Source: Acidobacteriota bacterium
GTDB lineage: Bacteria > Acidobacteriota > Vicinamibacteria > Vicinamibacterales > UBA2999
Direction of reading: 5' to 3'
DNA length: 64,000 nucleotides
Assembly (NCBI GenBank): GCA_020851565.1
Contig: JADZCN010000037.1
Location: 1 to 64,000 of the forward strand
Shown here piece by piece: positions 52,952 to 61,340 of this stretch. Positions within the stretch are counted from its first letter, which is position 1. Every line of letters begins with the position of its first letter. The notes beneath the pieces are model-generated. The model saw only the letters and a list, made by a program, of their open reading frames with translations, did no database searches and was not told where the DNA came from. The position numbers were made by a program, and so were the translations under genes.

Positions 52952-55279
52952 CTACCTCTTCATCACCTCCCGTGCCGTCGCCAGGTTGCGCTGTGCGTCC
53001 GCGAAATCCGGCTGGATGGCGAGGGCACGCTCGAAGAGCGCGGCCGCTTCGGGGATGCGTCCCTGCGACGCGAGCGCAATGCCGAGATTGTTGAGGGTTT
53101 CGACCGAGCGCGGGTCGAGCGCGAGCGCGGCCTCGAAGCGGACCGCAGCCTCGGGGAACCGGCCGGCTTCGAGCAGGAGGCTCCCGAGGTCGTAGGCGGC
53201 CTGAGCATCTTCCGGGTCGATGCTGACCGCGCGCTCGAGCGCGCCGAGGGCCTCCGAGGTGCGGCCCATCGAGGCGAGGGCGTTGCCCAGGTTGCGGTGC
53301 GCCAGCGCCGAGCCGGGATCGAGGGCGATGGCGGCCCGGAACTCGGCCGCCGCCTGCGCGTACTGCCCCTTCGCGGCCATTGCCATCCCGAGGTTGTTGT
53401 GCGTCGCGGCGGATGCGGGTTCGCCGGCCAGCGACTGCCGGAGGTGCGCGGCCGCCTCGTCTGCGCGGCCCAGCTCGAGCAGCGCGTTGGCGAGGTTGTA
53501 GTGCAGGTCGGGGTAGTCGTCTTCGAGCGCGAGGCCCTTCTCGTAGGCGGCAATGGCGGCATCCACGCGGCCCTGCGCACGGAGCGTCACGCCCAGGTTG
53601 TTGTACGCCGGCGCGTAGTCGGGCTCGAGCGCGACCGCCCGCTCGTAGTGCCGGACGGCCTCGTCGTAGCGGCCGGCCTCGTGGAAGGTCGATCCGAGGT
53701 TGGTCTCGGTGATGGCCCGCATCCGCGCGGGCGAGAGCATCGGCCAGTTCACGGCCACGGCCGCGAGGGCCACGGCGCCACCGAGGATCACGCGCCACGG
53801 CGGGGACGCGGACGCAAACAGCGCGCGCGCAGAAGCCACACCCGCAGCTGCGAGGAGCAGGAGGAAGGGCACCAGCGGAAAGCGGTACCGCGCGAACACG
53901 TAGAACATCACCACGCTGGCCGCGTACGACGCGCACATCAGCCCAAACGGCCAGAGGCGCCGGCGATCCGGCCACGCCGCCACCAGCCCCACGATTGCCA
54001 GCGGCACGAGCACGCCGAAGTGCCCGGCCATGGCCAGCGCGCGGAGGAGCGGCGAGTGGTCTTCGTAGGTCTCCTGGCTCTCGGTGTCCAGCATCTCGCC
54101 GGCATTCCAGAGCAGGGCCACCTTGCGGGCCATCAGCGCCAGCCAGTCGCCCGGGCGCTCCGCGATGAAGGCGAGCGCCCGGTCGGTCCAGTAGGACGAC
54201 ACTTCCGCCGGCGTCAGCGTGCGCTGCAGCGCGCGTTCGGCCAGCTCCGTTGCGTCCTGCCGCTCGTACTCGGGTGCACCGCGGCCGGGCCGGAGTGACG
54301 CGTAGGTCCCGTCGGCCCCGGGGTTGTTGCCGATGTAGAAGTTCGGCCCGAACTGCGAGGTGGTGAGATAGACCCCGCCCGTGACCGAGTAGTTGCGCAC
54401 GAGGACGGGCAGGAGCAGCAGGGTGAGGCCGAGCACCAGCGCGCCGAGCGAAGAGAAACCACGAAGCGCACGAAGGGGACCCCGAAGGCCACGACGTCCC
54501 GAAGGGTTCTGTGAGCCGTCCCGGTTGAACCGGGCACGCGGCCGCCGCCGGTTTCCTGACCCCGAGGCAGCGGACTCCTGTCGTCCCTCTCGTTGTTCCT
54601 CGTGCTCTTCGTGGTCCCCTTCGTGCCCTTCGTGGTTTCTCTTCGACACCGCCCACACCACGGCCACGAACACGAGCGCCAGGGCGTTCTCGCGCGTGAG
54701 GCTGAGGGCCCCCAGGCTGAGCCCGAGGCCGAGCCACCAGGCCGTGGCGCGGGGGCGGTCCACGAGCCGGCTGGCGCACCAGATCGACAGGCAGATGAAG
54801 AAGACGTCCAGGACCGACTTCTGCAGCAGGCCGTCGAAGAAGATCGCCGGCGCGTAGAGCGCGAGGCCGAAGCCTGCGAGCAGGCCCACCCGGCGCGAGA
54901 AGAGGTGCGTGCCCGCGTCGGCCAGCAGCACGGCGGCGCCCGAGCCGATCGCGGCCTGGACGATGCGCACGACGAGCAGATCCCGGCCGGCAAGGGCGTA
55001 CAGCGCGCCGAGGAAGTACGGGTAGAGCGGCGCCTGGTAGAAGACATCGGTCCCCACCCAGTCGCCACCGGCGATGCGCTGGGCCCAGGCATCGTAGGAC
55101 CGGGCGTCGCCCATCAGCACGTCGAACAGCGGCGTGTCGCGGATGGCCCAGACATGCACGAGGCGCACCGTCATCGCGACGGCGAACAGGGCGACGGCCA
55201 GCATGCGCAGACATGGTAGCCGCGGGTGGCGGGGCGCGGAAACCGCCCCTGCTGCATCTGCCGGAATTGTGCTCTGCAT
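52952..55279 (-). CDS. GT-C glycosyltransferase-like membrane protein with TPR tail and a repeat insertion
   Basis: A 775-residue protein. The first 520 or so residues are a multi-helix membrane domain of the PMT/ArnT type, with the acidic loop MGDARSYDAWAQRIA and YPYFLGALYALAGRD. The C-terminal part contains about eight TPRs (YDEAVRHYERAVALEPDYAP and so on). Such proteins may transfer sugars from a lipid carrier; the activity is not proven. Residues about 211-277 (NHEGHEGDHEEHEEQREGRQ onward) come from a 197-bp insertion bounded by 33-bp inverted repeats and separate two helices by a charged loop. ATG 55279 is preferred; ATG 55204 would start at the first helix. The gene diverges from TonB receptor 3. 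Confidence 0.87.
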   Translation of the reverse strand: MQSTIPADAAGAVSAPRHPRLPCLRMLAVALFAVAMTVRLVHVWAIRDTPLFDVLMGDARSYDAWAQRIAGGDWVGTDVFYQAPLYPYFLGALYALAGRDLLVVRIVQAAIGSGAAVLLADAGTHLFSRRVGLLAGFGLALYAPAIFFDGLLQKSVLDVFFICLSIWCASRLVDRPRATAWWLGLGLSLGALSLTRENALALVFVAVVWAVSKRNHEGHEGDHEEHEEQREGRQESAASGSGNRRRPRARFNRDGSQNPSGRRGLRGPLRALRGFSSLGALVLGLTLLLLPVLVRNYSVTGGVYLTTSQFGPNFYIGNNPGADGTYASLRPGRGAPEYERQDATELAERALQRTLTPAEVSSYWTDRALAFIAERPGDWLALMARKVALLWNAGEMLDTESQETYEDHSPLLRALAMAGHFGVLVPLAIVGLVAAWPDRRRLWPFGLMCASYAASVVMFYVFARYRFPLVPFLLLLAAAGVASARALFASASPPWRVILGGAVALAAVAVNWPMLSPARMRAITETNLGSTFHEAGRYDEAVRHYERAVALEPDYAPAYNNLGVTLRAQGRVDAAIAAYEKGLALEDDYPDLHYNLANALLELGRADEAAAHLRQSLAGEPASAATHNNLGMAMAAKGQYAQAAAEFRAAIALDPGSALAHRNLGNALASMGRTSEALGALERAVSIDPEDAQAAYDLGSLLLEAGRFPEAAVRFEAALALDPRSVETLNNLGIALASQGRIPEAAALFERALAIQPDFADAQRNLATAREVMKR
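54449..54645. repeat. CACGAAG/CTTCGTG inverted repeat inserted in a coding frame
   Basis: The arms 54449-54481 and 54613-54645 are reverse complements over 33 bp with one mismatch and contain ACCACGAAG and CACGAAGGGG units. The loop holds a GCCCGGTTCAACCGGG-type hairpin in either orientation. The insertion keeps the frame of the GT-C/TPR gene. Related units appear at 59274-59435 and 61203-61240. Confidence 0.9.
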
Positions 55280-55303
55280 GGGCCAGACGCATGAGTAAAG
55301 ACT

Positions 55304-55332
55304 TTGACACTGCCGAGCTTCCTGCGTAGCCT
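55304..55332 (+). promoter_or_regulatory. Sigma-70-type promoter of TonB receptor 3
   Basis: TTGACA (55304-55309) and TAGCCT (55327-55332) with a 17-bp spacer, about 95 bp before ATG 55422. The third member of the matched promoter set. Confidence 0.65.
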
Positions 55333-55421
55333 TTGCGAGTTCAGCCGGCTGAGGCGGGTGTGTGGCAACGCCCGGCAATCCCCACCGGCTCTTTGCGTTA
55401 CCGCAAGCTCAGGAGGCGCGA

Positions 55422-58409
55422 ATGACCGTGAAACGCAGCATCCTTGCTGCGGCGTTTGCGTTGGCGTGTATCGCCGCGCTGCCGTCCGCGGCATGGGCAC
55501 AGAGTGCCTTTGCTGGAGTCGTTCGAGACACGTCCGGCGCTGTCATGCCGGGCGTGACCGTGGAAGCCGCGAGCCCCGTCCTCATCGAGAAGGTGCGCTC
55601 GGCGGTCACCGACGAGAACGGGGCCTACCGCATCGTCGATCTTCGCCCTGGAACCTACACGCTGACCTTCTCCCTGACGGGGTTCAACACCCAGATCCGC
55701 GACGGCGTCGAGCTGCCGGCCAACTTCACCGCGACCATCAACATCGACCTGTCGGTCGGCACGCTCCAGGAGAGCGTGACGGTGTCGGGGTCGGCGCCGG
55801 TGGTGGACGTCTCGACCAACGCGAAGCAGCAGGTGCTGACGCGGGACGTGCTGAGCGCGGTGCCGACGGCGGGCACGATCCAGGGGCTGGGGCAGCTGGT
55901 CGTGGGCGTGACGCTGAACGTGCCGGACGTGGGCGGGTCGCGCGCGATGCAGCAGACGTACTTCGCGGTGCGCGGGCAGGGCGGCGCGCAGACCGTCGTG
56001 CTGGTGGACGGCATGATGACCAACGGCCTGATGGGTGACGGGGCCGTGCAGGCGTACCACAACGAGTCGATGACGCAGGAGGCCGTGTACCAGACGGCCG
56101 GCGGCAACGCGGAGACCCTGACGGGCGGGGTGAACATGAACCTCATCCCGAAGGACGGCGGCAACCAGTTCCGCGGCGGGTTCAAGGCCTTCAAGTCGCC
56201 CGAGGCGTGGCAGGGGAACAACCTCACCGACGACCTTCGCGCGAAGGGCGTGAGCGCGGTGGACAAGATCTCGAACTTCTACGAGTGGAACGTCGAGCAG
56301 GGCGGGCCGATCATCAAGAACAGGCTGTGGTTCTTCGGCGCGTTCCGCAAGGCGCGCTACGACCGGCCCATCGCCAACACTTTCTACACGCCCGAGAACC
56401 TGCCGTTCCCGCAGGGCTACGCGGCCTGCGCGAGCGGCGCGGTGGCCTGCGAGCAGGGCACCTCGGACGAGAAGATGGACAACCCGGTGCTGCGCCTGAC
56501 GTGGCAGGTGTCGGACCGGAACAAGATCGCGGTGTACAAGGACCGGGCGATGCGGCTGCGCGGCCACGCGATGGGCGCCCTCACCGACCCGCGCACGGCG
56601 TCGGTCATCTGGAACACGCCGACCTTTGCCACCGGCTCGGTCAAGTGGACGTCCACGCTGTCGTCCAAGCTGCTGCTCGAGACCGGGTTCTCCTTCAACC
56701 GCGAGCGGTACGACAACCTCTACCAGCCGGGCATCCTCGCCGAGCGGGGCACCGACGCCTGGTACCGCAACGTCCGCAAGAACGACGTGAGCACGGGCCT
56801 GCTGTGGAACGCGTCGGGGGCGCAGCTGGGGAACTACCCGGACCGGTACAACCTGCAGGGCGCCGTGTCGTACGTGACGGGCACGCACAACATCAAGATG
56901 GGCTACCAGTACCAGTGGGGCTACTATCCTCGCTGGAACAGCGCCAACGCCGACCTCTACCAGACCTACCAGAACGGGACGCCCTTCCAGGTCACGGTGT
57001 TGAACACGCCTCTCGAGGTGCAGGAGAACCTTGACGCGAACTTCGGCGTCTACGCCCAGGACACCTGGAGCATCGACCGGCTCACGATCAACTACGGCCT
57101 CCGCTTCGATCTGAACAAGCAGACCATCGTCGGACAGGATGCGCAGTTCGGCCGCTTCGCGAGCGTCGAGCCGTACGACGACATCGAGTTCCCCACGTGG
57201 AAGAACTTCTCGCCGCGCCTGTCGGCCATCTACGACCTGTCGGGGACGGGCAAGACGGCCGTGCGCGTGGGGTTCAACAAGTTCGTCACCGCGCAGACCA
57301 CCGGGTTCGCGCAGCTCTACAACCCGACCGCGCTCACCACCCAGACCCTGCCGTGGAACGACGTCAACGGTGACGACATCGCCCAGGGCGAGCGCGGGTG
57401 CCAGGGATACCCCTCCGTGGGCTGCGAGATCAACTTCGCCAACCTTGCGGCGAATTTCGGCCGCCGCTCGCTGGCGCAGTTCGATCCCGACATCAAGCGG
57501 CCCTACTCGCTGGCCTTCAATGCCGGCGTGACCCACGAGCTGTTCTCCGGCTTCTCGCTGGCGGCGGAGTACTACCGCATCGGCTTCAAGGACATCACGA
57601 TGCGCCTGAACTCGCTGCTCGACGAGAACAGCTACAACCGCTTCGAAGTGACCAGCCCGCTCGACGGCAGCGTCATCCCCGCGTGGGTGATCAAGCCCGA
57701 GTTCCGCGGCCGCGTCGCCAACGTGGACAGCACCAGCGACGATATGAGGCGGACCTACAACGGCGTGGACATCAACTTCAACGCGCGGCTGCCGCGCGGC
57801 GTCCGTGCCTTCGGCGGCTTCAACCTCGAGCGCTCCATCAACGACACCTGCGTGGCGGCGCAGAGCGATCCGAACCGCTCGCTCTACTGCGACCAGAGCG
57901 AGAGCGGCATCCCGTGGCAGAAGCAGTTCAAGGCGACCGTGGTGTACCCGTTCCCGTTCTGGGGCATCTCGATGAGCGCGGCCTGGCAGAGCCTGAACGG
58001 CTACCTGACGGGCTCGGCCGCGCAGGCCTACGGCGGCTTCACGGCCGGCACGGGCTTCGACAACCCGCGTGGGCTGGGCACGTTCTGGCTCGTGACCCCC
58101 GCCACGGCAGCCGCGCCGGCCGCCCTGCGTTCGGCGCTGTCGGCGGCCGGCCAGGCCAGCATCAGCATCCCGCTGGTGGCGCCGGAGACGGAGTACACGC
58201 CCCGCATCAACCAGGTGGACCTCTCGTTCAGCAAGAGGGTCCAGTTCGGCCGCTTCGTGGCGACGCCGAAGATCGACTTCTTCAACGCGCTGAACTCGGA
58301 TGACTACTCGTCGGTATCGACCATGCAGTTCGGCGCGGCGGCCTACAACCGGCCGTCGGTCATCCTGCAGGGCCGCATCATCCGGGTCGGCGTGGACATG
58401 ACCTGGTAG
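55422..58409 (+). CDS. Oar-like TonB-dependent receptor, paralogue 3
   Basis: A 995-residue paralogue. A signal peptide (LACIAALPSAAWAQ) is followed by SAFAGVVRDTSGAVMPGVTV and the plug (VGVTLNVPDVGGSRAMQQTY, TVVLVDGMMTNGLMGDGAVQ). The barrel ends QGRIIRVGVDMTW with terminal Trp. ATG 55422 follows AGGAGG. The regulatory-like domain and plug are close to paralogue 2 and the barrel is much less similar, as expected if substrate specificity diverged while the TonB/plug mechanism was conserved. A strong GGCCCCCGGGA/CCCCGGGGCC hairpin follows the stop. The GT-C/TPR gene is transcribed divergently. Confidence 0.93.
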   Translation: MTVKRSILAAAFALACIAALPSAAWAQSAFAGVVRDTSGAVMPGVTVEAASPVLIEKVRSAVTDENGAYRIVDLRPGTYTLTFSLTGFNTQIRDGVELPANFTATINIDLSVGTLQESVTVSGSAPVVDVSTNAKQQVLTRDVLSAVPTAGTIQGLGQLVVGVTLNVPDVGGSRAMQQTYFAVRGQGGAQTVVLVDGMMTNGLMGDGAVQAYHNESMTQEAVYQTAGGNAETLTGGVNMNLIPKDGGNQFRGGFKAFKSPEAWQGNNLTDDLRAKGVSAVDKISNFYEWNVEQGGPIIKNRLWFFGAFRKARYDRPIANTFYTPENLPFPQGYAACASGAVACEQGTSDEKMDNPVLRLTWQVSDRNKIAVYKDRAMRLRGHAMGALTDPRTASVIWNTPTFATGSVKWTSTLSSKLLLETGFSFNRERYDNLYQPGILAERGTDAWYRNVRKNDVSTGLLWNASGAQLGNYPDRYNLQGAVSYVTGTHNIKMGYQYQWGYYPRWNSANADLYQTYQNGTPFQVTVLNTPLEVQENLDANFGVYAQDTWSIDRLTINYGLRFDLNKQTIVGQDAQFGRFASVEPYDDIEFPTWKNFSPRLSAIYDLSGTGKTAVRVGFNKFVTAQTTGFAQLYNPTALTTQTLPWNDVNGDDIAQGERGCQGYPSVGCEINFANLAANFGRRSLAQFDPDIKRPYSLAFNAGVTHELFSGFSLAAEYYRIGFKDITMRLNSLLDENSYNRFEVTSPLDGSVIPAWVIKPEFRGRVANVDSTSDDMRRTYNGVDINFNARLPRGVRAFGGFNLERSINDTCVAAQSDPNRSLYCDQSESGIPWQKQFKATVVYPFPFWGISMSAAWQSLNGYLTGSAAQAYGGFTAGTGFDNPRGLGTFWLVTPATAAAPAALRSALSAAGQASISIPLVAPETEYTPRINQVDLSFSKRVQFGRFVATPKIDFFNALNSDDYSSVSTMQFGAAAYNRPSVILQGRIIRVGVDMTW

Positions 58410-58683
58410 ACGGCCCCCGGGATCTCCCCGGGGCCGGCGTCGGGACGGACGGCAAAGGGTGGTTCCCTTCGGGGCGCCGCCCTTTGCGGTTTCGGGAGGG
58501 TCTTCGTCGGACGGGAGGGGCCGCACGCCGGGAACGAGGGCCGGGCGACTCCGGTCACAATGCGCCTCCGTCGCAGCTCCCTCCCGACACCCTCCGGTTC
58601 GCTCCCGTCTCCCGGCGCCCGCTCCCTTCCCGGCACGGTCAGCGCCCCCTCTCGTCGCGATCGCCCCGGCCTATACTGAGCGG

Positions 58684-59268
58684 GTGAGCGCCGCCCTTTT
58701 CCTGCGCGCCGGCTCCGGGTTCGCCCTGGCTCTTGCCCTGAGTGCGAGCGTGGCGGCGGCCTCGCAGGCCGTGGTGGGCCTCGACGGCCGTTCGATGGAC
58801 CCGCTGACGCTGCCCGCGGGCGTGCGCGCGCACGTGCTCGTGTTCACCACCACGGACTGTCCCATCTCCAACCGCTACGCACCGGAGATCACGCGCCTGG
58901 CCGCGGCCTGGGCGGCACGCGGCGTGCGATTCTGGGTCGTCTATCCCGTCCCTGGCGACACACCCGAGAAAGTCCGCGCGCACGTCGCGCAGTTCGGCGT
59001 GAACCTGCCGGTCGTGCGGGACACGCGCTTCGAGCTGGTCCGGCGCACGGGTGTGACCGTCACGCCGGAGGTCGCCGTGATCGACGCAACGGGGACGATG
59101 GCGTATCGCGGCCGCGTGGACGATCGCTACGTGGACTTCGGCGTGGATCGCCCCGCCCCGACGACGCGGGATCTCGATGCCGCTCTCGAGAACCTCCTGG
59201 CCGGCCGGCCCATCGAGCCGAAGACGACCCGGGCGGTGGGCTGCTTCCTGACGGACCTGCTGAAGTGA
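58684..59268 (+). CDS. Secreted redoxin/thioredoxin-fold protein
   Basis: A 194-residue protein starting at GTG 58684. A signal peptide (SGFALALALSASVAAASQ) is followed by a thioredoxin-like domain with TTTDCPISNRYAPEI. It has a single cysteine (C59) at the usual CxxC position, as in peroxiredoxin-like redoxins. A cis-proline follows in TPEVAVID. The C-terminal AVGCFLTDLLK carries another Cys that could form a disulfide. The stop overlaps a GTG (59265) that is a possible start of the next gene, which encodes a c-type cytochrome, so the two are probably an operon acting in the periplasm. Role inferred: redox partner or cytochrome maturation aid. Confidence 0.83.
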   Translation: MSAALFLRAGSGFALALALSASVAAASQAVVGLDGRSMDPLTLPAGVRAHVLVFTTTDCPISNRYAPEITRLAAAWAARGVRFWVVYPVPGDTPEKVRAHVAQFGVNLPVVRDTRFELVRRTGVTVTPEVAVIDATGTMAYRGRVDDRYVDFGVDRPAPTTRDLDAALENLLAGRPIEPKTTRAVGCFLTDLLK

Positions 59269-59273
59269 GCCCA

Positions 59274-59435
59274 GTCGAAACCACGAAGCCACGGAGGGAC
59301 GAAGAGGGCACGAAGGCTTCAGGGGCCTGGGTCTTGGGGCTTGGGTCATGGGGCGTGGGGCGTGGGGCGTGGGCCCGCGGCTCCGGTTGCTGGACTTTCA
59401 TGACCTTCGTGGTGACTTCGTGGTTTCTTTTCGCG
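59274..59435. repeat. CACGAAG arrays with GGGGCGT units at the 5' end of the cytochrome gene
   Basis: The left part (59274-59312) contains AAACCACGAAGCCACGGAG and GGGCACGAAGG. The middle (59330-59375) contains TTGGGGCTTGGG and CGTGGGG units. The right part (59403-59435) contains CCTTCGTGGTGACTTCGTGG, the reverse complement of the left. The right part is translated as the signal peptide of the following protein. Confidence 0.85.
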
Positions 59436-61199
59436 TCGTCTGCCGTAGGCGCGGCGAGCAGTCCCCCGCGCGCGGAGCGGGCGCCCGTCTTCTCCCGCGA
59501 CATCGCGCCCGTCATCTTCGAGGCGTGCACGCCCTGTCATCGCCAGGGCGGCCCTGGCCCGTTCCCGCTCTCGTCGTATCGCGAGGTCCGGCAGCGCGCC
59601 ACGCAGGTGCTGCAGGTCACCCACAGCCGCTTCATGCCACCGTGGAAAGTGGAACCCGGCCTGGGGCGCTTCGAAGGCCAGCGTCCCCTCACCGATGCGG
59701 AACTGCAGATGATGAAGGACTGGGTGGCTGCGGGGGCGCCGGAGGGGAATCCCGCCGAGACGCCCGCCCTTCCCGCCTTGCCCGATGGCTGGCTCCTCGG
59801 CACGCCCGACCTCATCGTCACGCTCCCCGAGTCGTTCGTGCTGCAGGCCGAGCCCACGGACGTCTTCCGCATCTTTGCCATCCCGCTGCCGGTGAAAGCG
59901 CGCGCATTCGTGCGCGGCATCGAGTTCCACCCGGGCAATCCGCGTGTCGTCCACCATGCCAACATCCGCGTGGACCGCACACCCGCGTCGCGGATGCTCG
60001 ACGCCGCGGACCCGCTGCCCGGCTACGACGGCCTGATGCCGCGTTCCGCCGAGTACCCCGACGGCCACTTCCTCGGCTGGACACCCGGGCAGGTGGCGCC
60101 GCTCGTGGGCCCGGACCTCGCCTGGACGCTCGAGCCCGGCAGCGACCTGGTCGTGCAGCTGCACATGCAGCCGTCGGGCGCGGTGGAGCAGGTGAAGCCG
60201 GTCATCGGGCTCTACTTCAGCGACCGCCCGCCCGTGCGCACGCCCACCATCCTGCGCCTGGGATCGCAGGGCATCGACATCCCGCCGGGCGAGGGGCACT
60301 ACGTCATCCGCGACGCCTACACGCTGCCCGTGGACGCGGACATCCTCGCCATCCAGCCGCACGCGCACTACCGCGCGAAGGAGATTGTCGGCACCGCCAC
60401 GTTCCCAGACGGCACGTCCCGCCGCGTGATGCACATCCGGGACTGGGACTTCCGCTGGCAGCACGTCTACCGGCTGGTCGAGCCGCTGGCGCTGCCGAAG
60501 GGCACACGCCTCTCGATGGAGTACACCTACGACAACTCGCCCGCGAACGTGCGCAATCCGGAAGTGCCGCCACGACGCGTGCTGTGGGGACAGCGCTCGA
60601 AGGACGAAATGGGGGATCTGTGGTTCCAGCTGCTCGCGAGGAACGAGCGGGACCGCGAGCGGCTGAACGGCGAGGTCACTAGCAAGATGGTGGCCGAGGA
60701 CATCATCGGCTACGAGACGATGCTGACCGTGGATCCGGACGACCACGAGTTGCACGACGACGTGGCGATGCTCTACCTAGGGATGGGAAAGACGGCGGAT
60801 GCCGTGCGGCACTTCAGGGCGTCGGCCGCGGTGCGCCCCGATTCCTCGCCGGCACACTACAACCTCGGGACCGCGCTCGCCGTGGCGGGAAATCTCGACG
60901 AAGCCGTGGCGGAGTACGAGAGGGCCATCGCCATCAATCCGGACTATGCGGTGGCACTGGCCAACTTGGGGAGCGTGCTGCTGCAGCAGGGCCGCTCCCG
61001 CGATGCCCTGCGACGGCTCGAGCAGGCGGCCAGGCTGGCGCCCGACAACGTGGAGGCGCTCAACAGCCTGTCGGTAGCCTATGCGGCCGAGGGCGACATC
61101 GAAAGAGCGCTCGCCACCATCGACCGCGCGCTGAAGCTCCAGCCCTCACCGGCCATGCAGAAACTGCTCCGCCAGCGCCGCGACGTTCTCAGCAGGTAG
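59400..61199 (+). CDS. c-type cytochrome / copper type II monooxygenase-like / TPR protein
   Basis: About 599 residues from ATG 59400. A signal peptide (MTFVVTSWFLFASSAVGAAS) is followed by a haem-c motif C43-x-x-C46-H47 (EACTPCHRQGGPGPFPL). Next is a region like copper type II, ascorbate-dependent monooxygenases, with histidines H185-H186 (VVHHANIRVD), H255-x-M (VVQLHMQPSG) and H321/H323 (IQPHAHYRAKEI). C-terminal TPRs (AHYNLGTALAVAGNLDEAVA, ALANLGSVLLQQGRSRDAL) complete it. It probably acts in the periplasm with the redoxin encoded just upstream; substrate unknown. A GTG at 59265, overlapping the redoxin stop, would give a longer form, but the extra 45 residues are repeat-derived. The signal peptide itself is encoded by the repeat arm. 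Confidence 0.85.
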   Translation: MTFVVTSWFLFASSAVGAASSPPRAERAPVFSRDIAPVIFEACTPCHRQGGPGPFPLSSYREVRQRATQVLQVTHSRFMPPWKVEPGLGRFEGQRPLTDAELQMMKDWVAAGAPEGNPAETPALPALPDGWLLGTPDLIVTLPESFVLQAEPTDVFRIFAIPLPVKARAFVRGIEFHPGNPRVVHHANIRVDRTPASRMLDAADPLPGYDGLMPRSAEYPDGHFLGWTPGQVAPLVGPDLAWTLEPGSDLVVQLHMQPSGAVEQVKPVIGLYFSDRPPVRTPTILRLGSQGIDIPPGEGHYVIRDAYTLPVDADILAIQPHAHYRAKEIVGTATFPDGTSRRVMHIRDWDFRWQHVYRLVEPLALPKGTRLSMEYTYDNSPANVRNPEVPPRRVLWGQRSKDEMGDLWFQLLARNERDRERLNGEVTSKMVAEDIIGYETMLTVDPDDHELHDDVAMLYLGMGKTADAVRHFRASAAVRPDSSPAHYNLGTALAVAGNLDEAVAEYERAIAINPDYAVALANLGSVLLQQGRSRDALRRLEQAARLAPDNVEALNSLSVAYAAEGDIERALATIDRALKLQPSPAMQKLLRQRRDVLSR

Positions 61200-61202
61200 C
61201 AG

Positions 61203-61336
61203 AGAAAAAGAAACCACGAAGCCACGAAGACAACCACGAAGGCCACGAAGATCGAGACCTCAAGACCTCAAGACCTCAAGACCTCAAGACCCAAGACCTC
61301 AAGACCTCAAGACCCAAGACCCAAGGCCCAAGACCC
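61203..61336. repeat. CCACGAAG and AGACCTCA tandem arrays between convergent genes
   Basis: CCACGAAG units at 61203-61245 are followed by about ten AGACCTCA/AGACCCA units (61250-61336). The arrays fill the gap between the cytochrome stop (61199) and the thioredoxin-like stop (61341). No inverted partner is present here. Confidence 0.87.
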
Positions 61337-61340
61337 ACGC

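Noticed and set aside
45627..58409. The receptors as SusC of SusCD glycan-uptake systems
   Set aside because: No SusD-like lipoprotein gene accompanies any of them.
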